Shown: positions 8,463 to 18,023, counted from the stretch's first letter. The stretch is 55,528 nucleotides of DNA from Accumulibacter sp003538495 (GCF_029255145.1 NZ_JAPUVQ010000040.1:1-55528); one strand, 5' to 3'. Program-made: numbers and translations. The notes: generated by a model not told the origin, from the letters alone.

Positions 8463-9464
8463 GTGACTCGAAAGCCAGCAGTCGGCGACCGGCGCTCAGG
8501 CGGTTTGCCCAGCGCCTCCTGCATCGTCCCAGGACTCAACGAATGCGATAACCTGCGCGTCCTGCTGCCGAGCCTGGCGGCCATTCTCGAGGCGCATAGC
8601 TCGGCGTGGGAAGTGATTGTCGTCGATGACGGCAGCACCGATGCGACTGCCGAACTGATGGCCTCGTGGACAGCTCGTCCAGGATTTCGCTATCTGCAGC
8701 TGTCGCGCAACTTTGGCAAGGAGGCGGCGCTCAGCGCCGGTCTGGAAGCAGCCGAAGGCGAGGTGGTGGTAAGTCTTGACGCCGACCTGCAGCATCCGCC
8801 GGCGCTGATCCCGGCGATGATCGAGCGCTGGCGAGCCGGTGCCGATGTGGTCTGCGCGGTGCGAGAGAACCGCGACGACGAGTCATCACTCAAGCGCTAC
8901 GGCGCGTCACTGCTGTACCTGATCCTGGGTTCCGCCGACGGCGTCAAGATTTCGCCAGACGTTGGCGACTTCCGGCTGATGGATCGGCAGGTGGTCTCGG
9001 CCCTGCTCCAGTTGCCCGAACGCACCCGCTTCATGAAGGGGCTTTACGCCTGGGTCGGTTTCACGACCGAGGCGATCGAGTACCTGCCGCCAGAGCGCCT
9101 GCATGGCAGTACGCGCTTCGATTTCTTTCGCCTGCTGCGCCTGGCGGTGGACGGGATTACGGCTTTCTCGACCTGGCCGCTGCGAGCGCTGAGCATTCTG
9201 GGCCTGGTTGTTGCCTTGCTGGCCTTTGCCTATGGGAGTTATCTGGTTCTCGAGTACATGATCATCGGCAATCAGGTGTCTGGCTGGACGACCATCGTCA
9301 CCGCCATGCTCTTCCTGTCCGGGGTGAATCTGCTCGGGCTCGGGGTCATCGGCGCCTACGTCAGCCGAATCTTCAACGAGGTCAAGCAAAGGCCGCTTTA
9401 CGTCCTGCGTCAGGATCTCGGCAAGGGCTTGCGCGAGGTCTCCGCGGTCGACCCGGACGAATGA
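8463..9464 (+). CDS. GT2 family polyprenyl-phosphate glycosyltransferase (GtrB/ArnC/DPM-like)
   Basis: The product (333 residues, GTG start) transfers a sugar from a nucleotide donor to polyprenyl phosphate on the cytoplasmic face, as in the DPM1/GtrB/ArnC group. The catalytic N-terminal domain shows EVIVVDDGSTDAT, RNFGKEAALSAGL and the DADLQHPP metal-binding motif. The C-terminus has two membrane helices (about residues 235-300) around a polar turn, followed by the VKQRPLYVLR tail, an arrangement usual for GtrB/ArnC. Its stop overlaps the next ATG (ATGA), so the ArnT-like transferase that would use the lipid-linked sugar is co-translated. The 298 bp before it hold no recognisable gene. Confidence 0.92.
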   Translation: MTRKPAVGDRRSGGLPSASCIVPGLNECDNLRVLLPSLAAILEAHSSAWEVIVVDDGSTDATAELMASWTARPGFRYLQLSRNFGKEAALSAGLEAAEGEVVVSLDADLQHPPALIPAMIERWRAGADVVCAVRENRDDESSLKRYGASLLYLILGSADGVKISPDVGDFRLMDRQVVSALLQLPERTRFMKGLYAWVGFTTEAIEYLPPERLHGSTRFDFFRLLRLAVDGITAFSTWPLRALSILGLVVALLAFAYGSYLVLEYMIIGNQVSGWTTIVTAMLFLSGVNLLGLGVIGAYVSRIFNEVKQRPLYVLRQDLGKGLREVSAVDPDE

Positions 9465-11080
9465 GGCGTTTCCTGGTGGCGATCGGCGAGGGCGTCCTGG
9501 AGACCCGGGCGGCAACGCTGCTCATTCTCTGCGCCCTGTGGCTGACGCTCTTTGCCGGGTTCAGGCCGCTGATGCTGCCCGACGAAGGGCGCTACGTCGG
9601 CGTCGCCTGGGAAATGCTCAGCAGTGGCAACTGGCTGGTGCCGACGCTCGACGGCATGCCTTTCTTTCACAAGCCACCGCTGTTCTACTGGCTGACCGCG
9701 GCCGGCCTGCAGGTTTTTGGCGCCAACGACTGGGCTGCCAGGCTGGCCTCGACGCTGGCCGCACTGCTAGCCACCGTCGCGTTGTATGCTTTCTTGCGAC
9801 GGTATGCCGACAAGCGGCTGGCCAATCTGGCGGTGGTCGTGCTGGTCAGCCAGCCGATGTTCTTTGCCGGTGCCCAGTACGCCAATCTGGACATGCTCGT
9901 TGCGGCGATGATTTCGGCGACCATCGTTTGTGGCGCAAGTGCCATTCTGAGCCTGGAGCGTGGCCTGCCGTACCGGATCGCGCTGGCTTCGGCCTACTTT
10001 TTTGCTGCGCTGGGCGTTCTCGCCAAGGGACTGATCGGTTTCGTCCTGCCCGGCGCCATCCTCCTGGCCTGGCTGCTGGTGCGCAGGCGCTACCGCTTGA
10101 TCCCGGCTCTCTTGCCGATCCCGATGATCGTGCTGTTCCTTTTCCTGGCGCTCCCGTGGTTCGTGTGGATGCAAGCGTCCTACGGCGGGTTCTGGGATTA
10201 TTTCTTGGTCTACCATCATTTTCGCCGCTTTGCCGAGACCGGCTTCAACAACGGGCAGGCTTTCTGGTTCTACGTCCCGGTGCTGCTGGTCGGCACGCTG
10301 CCCTGGTCGCCGTGGATCGTCCGCGTCTTTTCGCTGACGTTTCTTGCGGACCGCGAGCGGCTCGAAGTGCGCAGCCTGATGATCGTCTGGCTGCTCGGAA
10401 TCGTGATCTTCTTTTCCTTGCCGAGTTCGAAACTGGTCGGCTACATCTTCCCGGCATTGCCGCCGCTGGCCTGTCTGCTGGCCGATGCGCTGCTAGGCTG
10501 GCTGGACAAACGGTCCAGCGGCACCGCCAGCGTCTCCGGCACCCCCAGCGCCGCCAGCACCTCCAGCGCCTGGCCTGGGGTCGGTGTGGTCGTCGCCAGC
10601 AGTGCCTGCGTGGTGTTCATCGTGCTGGTCGCGCTGTTCGACCGCAGTTCGTCGAAGGCGCTGGCGAAAAAGGTTGCGCCCCTGTTTGCCACCGGCGACC
10701 AGATTGTCATGGTCGACGAGTATCAATACGACCTGCCGTTCTATCTGCGCGCCGCGACGAATCCGTGGGTGGTCAGCGACTGGAGCGATCCGGACATTCA
10801 GGTCCGGGACAACTGGCGCAAGGAGTTGTACGACGCTGGCCGTTTCGATCCGCCGCTGGTGCGCGACCGCCTTCTGCTCGCCGGCGATTTCGCATCGAGA
10901 GCATGCGCCGACAGCGGCGGCACGCTATGGGTCTTCGGCAAGACGGCGCAGGCTTCAGCCTATCCCTTCCTTCCAGAGCAGGCGATCGCTTTCGCGGACG
11001 GCAAGCGGACTGTCTGGAAACTCGACGCCGGGCAGCGTCGGCAACTCAGCCTTTGTGCTGAAAAGCCCAGTAGCGGCTGA
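9461..11080 (+). CDS. ArnT-like GT83 membrane glycosyltransferase
   Basis: The 539-residue polytopic membrane protein belongs to the ArnT/PMT-like group that moves a sugar from a polyprenyl-phosphate donor onto lipid A, protein or another acceptor at the periplasmic face. The first periplasmic loop has the catalytic-type motif LMLPDEGRYVGVAWEM at about residues 37-52, followed by FFHKPPLFYWL. About a dozen hydrophobic helices follow, and the C-terminal third is a soluble periplasmic domain. A serine/threonine/alanine-rich linker near residue 350 is encoded by imperfect short DNA repeats. It is translationally coupled to the GT2 gene. The last 35 bp overlap the end of the convergent GtrA-like gene. 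The acceptor is unknown. Confidence 0.9.
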   Translation: MRRFLVAIGEGVLETRAATLLILCALWLTLFAGFRPLMLPDEGRYVGVAWEMLSSGNWLVPTLDGMPFFHKPPLFYWLTAAGLQVFGANDWAARLASTLAALLATVALYAFLRRYADKRLANLAVVVLVSQPMFFAGAQYANLDMLVAAMISATIVCGASAILSLERGLPYRIALASAYFFAALGVLAKGLIGFVLPGAILLAWLLVRRRYRLIPALLPIPMIVLFLFLALPWFVWMQASYGGFWDYFLVYHHFRRFAETGFNNGQAFWFYVPVLLVGTLPWSPWIVRVFSLTFLADRERLEVRSLMIVWLLGIVIFFSLPSSKLVGYIFPALPPLACLLADALLGWLDKRSSGTASVSGTPSAASTSSAWPGVGVVVASSACVVFIVLVALFDRSSSKALAKKVAPLFATGDQIVMVDEYQYDLPFYLRAATNPWVVSDWSDPDIQVRDNWRKELYDAGRFDPPLVRDRLLLAGDFASRACADSGGTLWVFGKTAQASAYPFLPEQAIAFADGKRTVWKLDAGQRRQLSLCAEKPSSG

Positions 11081-11435
11081 GGACGAAAGTCAGAGCCGCG
11101 ACCGCTGCCAGAATGATCGCCAGCAGCCAGTAATACGGAATGGCGGTGCTGTGGAGAAGATAGATGAAGACCAGTTCATTGATCGCGAATCCGCCCAGTG
11201 ATACGGCGAAAAAGCGTCTGATCGCCGGTCCCAGCGATTTTGACTGGTAACGAAAGGTCAGCAAGTAGTGTCCGGAGAACGAAACGAGCAGGGCGATCGA
11301 CCAGCCGATGAAGTTGGCCAGGTAGGGCATCAGGTCGAAGGCCGCAATCCCGATCACGGCGCTCAGCCAATGCGTTGCCGCCGCGGCGCAGCCGACAGCA
11401 ACGAACCAGCCGAGTTGTCGCAAGAGTGTTTTCAT
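11046..11435 (-). CDS. GtrA-like small membrane protein (lipid-linked sugar flippase)
   Basis: The product is a 129-residue, four-helix membrane protein of the GtrA family, members of which are thought to flip polyprenyl-phosphate-linked sugars across the inner membrane. The motif MPYLANFIGW, the SFSGHYLLTFRY turn and the terminal LSRYWAFQHKG are typical. The start at 11435 (MKTLLRQLGW) is preferred over longer upstream frames because the family begins there. Its ATG overlaps the ATG of the opposite-strand deacetylase gene by two bases. It runs convergent to the ArnT-like gene, overlapping its end by 35 bp. GT2, GtrA and an ArnT/Gtr transferase are a classic functional trio, even though this one is on the other strand. 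Confidence 0.87.
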   Translation of the reverse strand: MKTLLRQLGWFVAVGCAAAATHWLSAVIGIAAFDLMPYLANFIGWSIALLVSFSGHYLLTFRYQSKSLGPAIRRFFAVSLGGFAINELVFIYLLHSTAIPYYWLLAIILAAVAALTFVLSRYWAFQHKG

Positions 11436-12285
11436 GACTGCAGGTACTAAGATCCATGGTCTCGGCGTTGTCTCGCCAGCATTGAAGACGATCGTGCTCT
11501 GCGCGGACGATTTTGGCATGGCGCCCGGGATCGATGCCGGCATTCTTGCCCTGGCCCGGACGCAACGGCTGTCGGCAGTCAGCTGCATGAGTCGTGGCCG
11601 GCACTTCAGGTCGGACGTGCCAGAACTTGCCGGTCTGCCGATCGACAGGGGGCTTCACCTGGATCTTACCGAGTTGCGTCCGGGGGCCGAATCGGGCGCA
11701 TTCTATCAGCCTCTGCGCCGCTTGATCTGGCACTGCTGGTCGCGGACGATCGCTCCCGGGATCATTACGCTGGAAATCGAACGGCAACTCGACGCCTTCG
11801 AGGACGCGCTGGGCGCGGCGCCGGACTACGTTGATGGGCACCAGCACGTGCATCAGTTTCCGGTCATTCGCGACTGTCTGGTCGAAGTGCTGCGCCGGCG
11901 CTATACCGGGAGCCTGCCCTGGCTCCGGTCGACCTTGCCGCGGGACTGCCCCGGGGTGTCGCTGCCGGACCGCCTGAAGGCGAGCGTGATCGGCCATCTC
12001 GGAGGTGAGTCTCTGAAAGCGCTGGCGGGCCGCCATGGTCTGGCGATGAACGCTCGCCTGCTCGGCGTCTACGGCTTCGCTGGCGGTCAGGAGGCGTATT
12101 CGGCACTGCTCGACAGCTGGCTCGCCAGCGCTGCCGGCAGCGACTTGCTGATGTGCCATCCGGCGAAATTTGCCGACCCAGCCGATCCCCTGGCCGGGCA
12201 ACGGGTGGCGGAATATGCGCTGCTCTCGGGCGAGCGGCTGCCGGCCTTGCTGGCGCGGCATGGGGTGGTCATCGGGCGCTTGTAG
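11434..12285 (+). CDS. YdjC/ChbG/HpnK-family carbohydrate deacetylase
   Basis: The 283-residue product belongs to the YdjC family of metal-dependent deacetylases acting on N-acetylated sugars or related lipid-linked substrates (ChbG, HpnK). Family residues are visible: the metal-binding aspartates in LCADDFGMAPGIDAGI, the GLHLDLTE motif, the DGHQHVHQFP motif with its histidines, and MCHPAKF near the C-terminus. The annotated ATG gives a 16-residue extension before the conserved core. A TTG at 11482, immediately before KTIVLCADDFG, is an alternative start that matches family length better. Neither has a strong ribosome binding site. It lies among glycan genes, which suggests modification of a surface sugar. 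Confidence 0.87.
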   Translation: MTAGTKIHGLGVVSPALKTIVLCADDFGMAPGIDAGILALARTQRLSAVSCMSRGRHFRSDVPELAGLPIDRGLHLDLTELRPGAESGAFYQPLRRLIWHCWSRTIAPGIITLEIERQLDAFEDALGAAPDYVDGHQHVHQFPVIRDCLVEVLRRRYTGSLPWLRSTLPRDCPGVSLPDRLKASVIGHLGGESLKALAGRHGLAMNARLLGVYGFAGGQEAYSALLDSWLASAAGSDLLMCHPAKFADPADPLAGQRVAEYALLSGERLPALLARHGVVIGRL

Positions 12286-12320
12286 GCTGCGGGCCGCCTG
12301 GCGCCGCCGGCAGCGGCTGT

Positions 12321-14102
12321 CTACCCGGAGACTTCGGGCGATCCTTGGCCGCGCAGCCAATGTTCGAGCATCGTCAGGATCCACACCATCTCGCCATAGT
12401 AGCCGGGGTGTTCGGGCAGGTGCTCGGCAAGCAGGCGCTGGATGAAATCGGCGCGAACGATCCCTCGGGTGGCGAGGCTTTTCAGCGAGTCGTCGGCGAA
12501 TTCCTGGAGCGCCGGGTGGCGCGTGGCCCAGACGCCGAAAGGCAGGCCGAAGCCCTTTTTCGACTTGGTGATGATCTGGTCGGGCAGGTAGCCGCGCAGC
12601 GCTTCCTTGAAAAACCAGCGCAGCTTGAAGCGCCGGAGCTTCCAGTTCGCCGGCAGGGTCATCGAGAAGTCGGTCAAGCCGTCGCTGAGCAAGGGATAGC
12701 CGACCGCGATGCCGGCCATCTGGGTCGCGCCGCGTACTTTCGGAAGGTCGCTGTCGGCCAGCGTGTAGCGCCAGTCGTAAGCCAGCATGCGGTTGATCAG
12801 ACTTGGCGCCCGGCACTCGCCCCAGGTCGCCTGCATGTGCTTCGACGGCTCGACGAGGTCGATCCGGGCCAGGAAATCGGCGTTGAGCACCTTTGCCGGA
12901 TCGAGTTGCATGAGCAGGTTGAAACTCTGCAGCCGATCCGGCATCGGCACCCGCGAATGACGGACATAGCCGGTCGCCTGCCGCAGGCCGGGGATCCGGC
13001 GCAGCACGCTGTCGTCCGTGCACAGCGGCTCGATCAGTCGCCGCAGGCCTGCTGGCACGGCGTGGTAATACTCGAACAGCCGCTGCGTCGCGTAGCGGGA
13101 ATTGCCTCCGAACAGCTCGTCACCGCCGTCGCCGGCGAGCATCTTGGTGCAGCCGTCGGCCTGCGCGATCCTGGCACAGTAGTACGCTGGCAGCGCCGAC
13201 GAGTTGCCGAAGGGCTGGTCGTGATGCTGGGCGACGGCCGGGATGCTGTCCAGCAGGTCAGCCGGCGTCACGTAGTACTCGTGGTGCTGGCAGCCGAAGT
13301 GCTTGGCGGCAATGCGCGCGTACTCCATTTCGTCATAACCCTCGGCGGCGAAGCCGATCGAGTAGGCGGGTGTCGGCTGGCCGGTGACCTGGCCGAGCAT
13401 GCCGGCCACGGTCGAGCTGTCGGTACCCCCGGACAGGAAGGCTCCGACGCGTTGGTGGCCGTCGACCTGCGCCGCGACGCCATCGAGGATCAGCTTGCGG
13501 AAGCGATCGCGGCTGGCCTCGAAGGGCAGCCGGTGCTGCTCGTCGAAGCGCAGCGGCCAGTGGCGGATTTCGCGAGCGCCTTGCCGGTCCACCAGCAGGG
13601 CATGCGCCGCTGGCAAGCGGCGGACACCGTCGAAGACGGTGCGTGGCGCCGGGATCATGTGAAAGTACAGGTAGTCGAAGATCGCTTGCGGGTCCAGTTG
13701 GTCGCCGCGTCCCGGAACGCAGTCGGCACGATCGGAGAAGCTCAGCGCGGAGTCATCGGCGCGATAGCACAAGGTCTCGATCGCGAAGCGGTCGACGGCC
13801 AGGAAGACGCACTCGCGTCGCGCGTCGACGATCGCCAGCGCATACGAGCCGCCGATTCGGGCACAGAGCTCGACGCCGTTCCTTTGCCAGGACGTGAGCA
13901 GGGCGGCGGCCGGCCCGGACGCGCGCAAGGCTCTTTGCTCGTCCGGGTCGTGGAAACTGGGCGAGCCAAGGATCGCGCAGGCGGCAGTCGCGTCACGCGC
14001 AACGAGCGCGCTGCGCAGGCCAGAATCAGCGATCAGACCCGGCGCGGACGCAGGGTCCAGCAAGCGGGTCAGATCGACCTGGCCGGAAAGCTTGTCTTTC
14101 AT
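12321..14102 (-). CDS. Asparagine synthetase-like amidotransferase lacking the N-terminal cysteine
   Basis: The 593-residue product has the two-domain layout of AsnB. The N-terminal class II amidotransferase-like half shows a RIGGSYALAIVD...FLAVDRFAIETLCY pattern, and the C-terminal ATP-pyrophosphatase domain has SGGTDSS at about residue 225, GDGGDELFGGNSRY and SKKGFGLPFG. The start MKDKLSGQ lacks the MC(G) opening whose cysteine is the glutaminase nucleophile, and no in-frame upstream sequence supplies it. It therefore probably uses free ammonia or another amine, or works as a sugar-decorating ligase, as such proteins often do in polysaccharide clusters. It points the same way as the VanZ/ligase gene and ends 35 bp from the convergent deacetylase gene. 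Confidence 0.85.
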   Translation of the reverse strand: MKDKLSGQVDLTRLLDPASAPGLIADSGLRSALVARDATAACAILGSPSFHDPDEQRALRASGPAAALLTSWQRNGVELCARIGGSYALAIVDARRECVFLAVDRFAIETLCYRADDSALSFSDRADCVPGRGDQLDPQAIFDYLYFHMIPAPRTVFDGVRRLPAAHALLVDRQGAREIRHWPLRFDEQHRLPFEASRDRFRKLILDGVAAQVDGHQRVGAFLSGGTDSSTVAGMLGQVTGQPTPAYSIGFAAEGYDEMEYARIAAKHFGCQHHEYYVTPADLLDSIPAVAQHHDQPFGNSSALPAYYCARIAQADGCTKMLAGDGGDELFGGNSRYATQRLFEYYHAVPAGLRRLIEPLCTDDSVLRRIPGLRQATGYVRHSRVPMPDRLQSFNLLMQLDPAKVLNADFLARIDLVEPSKHMQATWGECRAPSLINRMLAYDWRYTLADSDLPKVRGATQMAGIAVGYPLLSDGLTDFSMTLPANWKLRRFKLRWFFKEALRGYLPDQIITKSKKGFGLPFGVWATRHPALQEFADDSLKSLATRGIVRADFIQRLLAEHLPEHPGYYGEMVWILTMLEHWLRGQGSPEVSG

Positions 14103-14286
14103 GGCGATGTTTCGAATCGGTGGTGGTCCCGGGCTGGGTCGGTTGGGATGCCAGGCGGGGTCGGCCGCGAGGGGCGTATAGTCTCATAACGAAGCGCCTG
14201 ATGGTAGGCAGCAGTGGCGACAACAGCCGCGCCAGGGCCGGTGCCGGCGGGCGATCAGTTCGAACGACCGTGCTTGCCGACAGCGT

Positions 14287-17200
14287 TCATGCGCTCGCTA
14301 GCGGTCGCGGACGTCGCGGGCCACAGCCGACGCAGGTCAGCAGCAATAACAGCAACAGGAATCTCGGCGCATCGATGATGGTGTCCACCGTCGCGATCAC
14401 CAGGACGCCGAGCAGCGACCCCAGCGTCGCACCGGCCAGGGGGTCACCCTTGAAGGCTTGCCGCGTCGTTCGCGTCAACCCCAGACCGAGCAGGGCCGCA
14501 AATGCCGCGAGGCCGAGCCAGCCCAGATCGAAAACGATCGCGACCGGCATGCTCCAGATGTGCCATGGCATATCCTGGTCGACGGCGAAGAACCATCGGT
14601 CCAGTCCGCGCGTGAAGTCGCCGTTGCCGCTGAGCTGTTCGCCATCAGCCGCCAGGAGCTGCACATTATCGATATCGACGCTGGTGGCGCCGGTGTTGTA
14701 AAGCGACAGTTTCACCGGTCGTCGCGTCAGCCACGAGCCGCTGCCGACGTCGCCGCTGTCCAGTTGCAGTTGCTGCCGTTGCCAGGCAGCACTCCCGTGA
14801 TCGATCGCCGCGGTCGCTGCCACGCAGCGTCCTGAAGTCAGCAGCAGTTTCTCGCACAGGGAGGCGGCAACGCCGCCTTCAGCCTGCGCGCTGCGGATAT
14901 CCATCTGCAGTACGTATTGACGGCCGGGCTCCACGGCGACGAACTGCTCGACGTACAGGGCCTGTCCCGAACCGAGTCGCAGGAAGGTGTTGCCGTTCTC
15001 GGCTTCCAGGCGGTACCGGCCGGCCTTTGCTTCGTTGCTTCGCCAGTAGTGGGTGTCCGGGAAGCGGCCGATCCCCATGCCGAACAGCTCGGTGAGCAGG
15101 CCGGAGTCACGCATCGCCAGAGCGTCGGCCCAATGCGCCTGGCGCATGGCCAGGTCCGGGGCGATTCTCGCGATGCGGTCCTGCGCGAAAGAACCACGGT
15201 AGATCGGCAGCGCGACGGCTATGGCCAGGACCAGCAACAGCAGCGGCGCTGCCCACGGATAGGCCGCGGTGCCCTCCGTGTGCGCCGCCTCGGCAGCAGT
15301 TGCCCCGGGTGCCGCCGATTCGGAACGTCTGCCGAATCGGGTGGAGAATCGGCCACCGAATCGGCCATCGTTCTCTCCCAGCCGCGCGAGTGCGGCCGTC
15401 AGGCAGGCGATGACCAGGGCCACGGCAAAGCCGGCATAACCGGCTCGCGAAAAAGTCACCGCGATGGCGTAACTGGCGCCCAGCAGCAGCAATCCCCCGG
15501 CCAGGCGCCCGGCCAGCGAGCGCGCCTGCACGGTGAGCACCACCGCGAAAGGCAAGGCAGCGGTCAGATAGGTTTCGATATCGGCGCCGCCGGTGTGCAT
15601 TTGCGAGAAGGGACCGGTGACCCGGTAGACGTCGGCGAAGTTCAACAAGCCGGGAAAGGCCGCTCGTTCCCAGACCACCACCGCAACCGTTCCAGCGAGC
15701 CCGATCACCATGCCCCGGGCAAACCAGCCGCGAATGTCCTGGCCACGGGCGCTGAAGCGGTGCATCAGGACGACCAGCAGCAGGGCCCACAGCGCACCCC
15801 TGGCGATGCGCAGCGCGTTGTACGGGCTGGCGTAGTTGTTGAAGCTGTTGGCGTCCGGCACCGCCAGCGGCCACATCCCGCGCAGCGTGCCGAGGGCCAG
15901 GGTCGCCCCGACCAGACTCCCCACGGCCGGACCGATCAGGCCGCGTCTTGAGCCGCCGGGGGCGGGTTCGACTCTGGCGAAAGCGATGATCAGACTGACG
16001 ATGATCAGGAAGTCGAATTCATCCAGGTAGAAGCGCCCGCTCCACGGCGCCAGATCGAACAGCGGAATGGCCGCCGGGATGGCCGCCCAGAGCAGCTGCG
16101 GTTGCATCCAGAGCAGCGCCGCGTAGGCCGGCAGCAGCAGCCCGAGGAGCAGCGGATGAAACGGGAAGTCGACCACGATCCAGCCGGTCAGCGCCAGGGT
16201 CGCCGCCAGCGCCGGCCAGACCGCCAGCGGGCGACGGCCGGAGTTGATCGCCGGACTGGGCGCGCTGCTCTTTGGCCCGGTTTCGGCGATCCCCGCAGGC
16301 GCTGCTTCGACAGGCAGCAGCGACGCCTCGTGCAGGCGTCGCAGAAGTTTGCTAACCGCCCAGGCGGTGGTGGCGCCAATCAGGACATTGGACGGATCCG
16401 GATGCAGATCGGCGATGAACAGCTTGCTCGTTTCCACCGCGCTCGCGGTCAGTGCCGCGCTCCAGAAGGCCAGCGCCGGCGACCAGCGGCGCAGCCAAGC
16501 CAGCACGCCCAAGGGGAAATACATCAGCGCCACCGAGGCCAGGCTCAGCAGGGCCACCTGCTCGCTGGTGTAGTAATGGTAGTAGAACGGCAGCAGGCGC
16601 GTTTCGGCCAGGGTCCGGGCGGCGAACGCCATGCCGTGCCACCGATGGTCGAACCAGCCATTCACCGCCGCCAGGGCGAGCAGGTAAAGCGACCCCAGCG
16701 AGATCGTCAGGACCTTGTTGTGGGCGTGGGCGTGCAGCTCTGCGAGCTGCTTCCGGCCGGCCCACAGGCGGGCGCCTCCGTACATCCCGATGGCGCGGGT
16801 CAGCAGCGATGCGCCCTGGCTGACCGCCGAGAAGACGACGAACTGGCCGACTTCGATCAGCAGGCCGAGGAGCGCCCCGTACAGCACCGCGTGGCGCGTC
16901 GCCGGCAGCCGTCTGGCCACGTTCCAGCGGGCAAGGATAATGCCCAGGGGGACCACTGCCAGCGCTTCGGCGAACAGCTTGGCGGCCACGACGACCGCGC
17001 TCCGGTCGGTGCTCTGCGCCGACAGAAACCATCCCCAGGCATCGGAATCGACCTTGGCAGCGAGTTCCGCCGTCGACAGCAGAAAATCGAACGGGAAGAA
17101 GCTGAAGGCGACGTAGCCGATGGCGTAGGCCTGCAGAACACGAGTCCCCAGCTGCCCCAGTTTTCCTGCCAGCGTGGCGAGCATCTCGCGGAACCATTCC

Positions 17201-17682
17201 GACCAATAGACGGCCAGGACGATGCCGAGAACGCTGCCGATGCACTCGGCGACGACGTCGTTGAGTGACACCGTGCGCGGCGGAAAGTACAACTGCGCAA
17301 ACTCCACCGCCACGGCCAGCGCAAAACAGAAGAGCGTCGCACCGACCACTATCGGCAGCCGGGTCAGCAGCGTCCTCCTTTCCGCGAACAGGGCGACGGT
17401 CAGGAAGCCAACCGGGACGTAGAGTACGCCGTTGGACACCCAGTCGGCGCGTCGCTCGATGCCCAGTTGCAGCATCGGGATCTGCTTGAAGGTGGCCCAG
17501 GCCTGATCGAGAGGCAGCGGCTGGAAGTCCAGGGGCACCAGGCTGCCATAGACGACGAAGGCGACGTAGGCGAGCCAGCCGAAAAGGTGGCGCTCCACCC
17601 CGGGGTCGCGAGCGTCGGCTGGGTGACTGATGGCTCTGGCGTGGGGCATGGGAACCCTATTGTAAGAGAACGGATGCCTCAT
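14287..17682 (-). CDS. VanZ-like / O-antigen-ligase-like fusion membrane protein
   Basis: This very large polytopic membrane protein has 1131 residues. The N-terminal half (about 30-500) is VanZ-like: a first module with YGSLVPLDFQP and VEFAQLYFPPRTVSLNDVVAE, then two more segments with similar E-x2-Q/K patterns (IEVGQF, VETSKLF), suggesting internal duplication. The C-terminal half (about 510-1131) resembles Wzy/WaaL polymerase-ligases, with RARGALWALLL, TGPFSQMHTGGADIETYL and VTFSRAGYAGF. A soluble beta-sandwich-like insertion (about 890-1040, with NGDFTRGLDRWFF) sits before the last helices and may bind carbohydrate. A GGAGG ribosome binding site at 17693-17697 supports the start at 17682; an internal ATG at 17649 is also possible. 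A role in polymerising or ligating surface glycan is inferred. Confidence 0.75.
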   Translation of the reverse strand: MRHPFSYNRVPMPHARAISHPADARDPGVERHLFGWLAYVAFVVYGSLVPLDFQPLPLDQAWATFKQIPMLQLGIERRADWVSNGVLYVPVGFLTVALFAERRTLLTRLPIVVGATLFCFALAVAVEFAQLYFPPRTVSLNDVVAECIGSVLGIVLAVYWSEWFREMLATLAGKLGQLGTRVLQAYAIGYVAFSFFPFDFLLSTAELAAKVDSDAWGWFLSAQSTDRSAVVVAAKLFAEALAVVPLGIILARWNVARRLPATRHAVLYGALLGLLIEVGQFVVFSAVSQGASLLTRAIGMYGGARLWAGRKQLAELHAHAHNKVLTISLGSLYLLALAAVNGWFDHRWHGMAFAARTLAETRLLPFYYHYYTSEQVALLSLASVALMYFPLGVLAWLRRWSPALAFWSAALTASAVETSKLFIADLHPDPSNVLIGATTAWAVSKLLRRLHEASLLPVEAAPAGIAETGPKSSAPSPAINSGRRPLAVWPALAATLALTGWIVVDFPFHPLLLGLLLPAYAALLWMQPQLLWAAIPAAIPLFDLAPWSGRFYLDEFDFLIIVSLIIAFARVEPAPGGSRRGLIGPAVGSLVGATLALGTLRGMWPLAVPDANSFNNYASPYNALRIARGALWALLLVVLMHRFSARGQDIRGWFARGMVIGLAGTVAVVVWERAAFPGLLNFADVYRVTGPFSQMHTGGADIETYLTAALPFAVVLTVQARSLAGRLAGGLLLLGASYAIAVTFSRAGYAGFAVALVIACLTAALARLGENDGRFGGRFSTRFGRRSESAAPGATAAEAAHTEGTAAYPWAAPLLLLVLAIAVALPIYRGSFAQDRIARIAPDLAMRQAHWADALAMRDSGLLTELFGMGIGRFPDTHYWRSNEAKAGRYRLEAENGNTFLRLGSGQALYVEQFVAVEPGRQYVLQMDIRSAQAEGGVAASLCEKLLLTSGRCVAATAAIDHGSAAWQRQQLQLDSGDVGSGSWLTRRPVKLSLYNTGATSVDIDNVQLLAADGEQLSGNGDFTRGLDRWFFAVDQDMPWHIWSMPVAIVFDLGWLGLAAFAALLGLGLTRTTRQAFKGDPLAGATLGSLLGVLVIATVDTIIDAPRFLLLLLLLTCVGCGPRRPRPLASA

Positions 17683-18023
17683 CCAGCCCCATCCTCCGCT
17701 GCTCCCCGCGCTCCCGGCAAGCTCGCGTTCGAGACCCTGCGGAGCCTCGGCGCGCGCTTGTGGTCAGGGCAACGAGGTACGAATGGGGGCGGGTGGCGGT
17801 CGTCGGATTGCGGCCCGGAAGCGTCTCGCGCAGAGGAACGCGCGCAGCGCCTATTGACTGGCAGCGGCCCTTGTGAACGCCAGGCGTATCGGGCATGCCG
17901 GCTGCTGCACACAAGGCCGGCGGTCGCAGGAGCGCTGCTCAGCGCTTGTGAGCGGTGCAAAGGCAGCTGGAAATCTCTTGCCAAAGGCCACGTATCAGCC
18001 CCCGGCTTCTCGCCATAGGGGTG
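17683..18023. other. Intergenic, no supported gene
   Basis: About 340 bases separate the divergent start of the VanZ/ligase gene from the end of the small secreted-protein gene. Short frames exist on both strands but are rich in arginine, serine and alanine, with no recognisable domain. Only the GGAGG ribosome binding site of the VanZ/ligase gene at 17693-17697 can be pointed to. No clear hairpin with a T-tract was seen. Confidence 0.5.
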
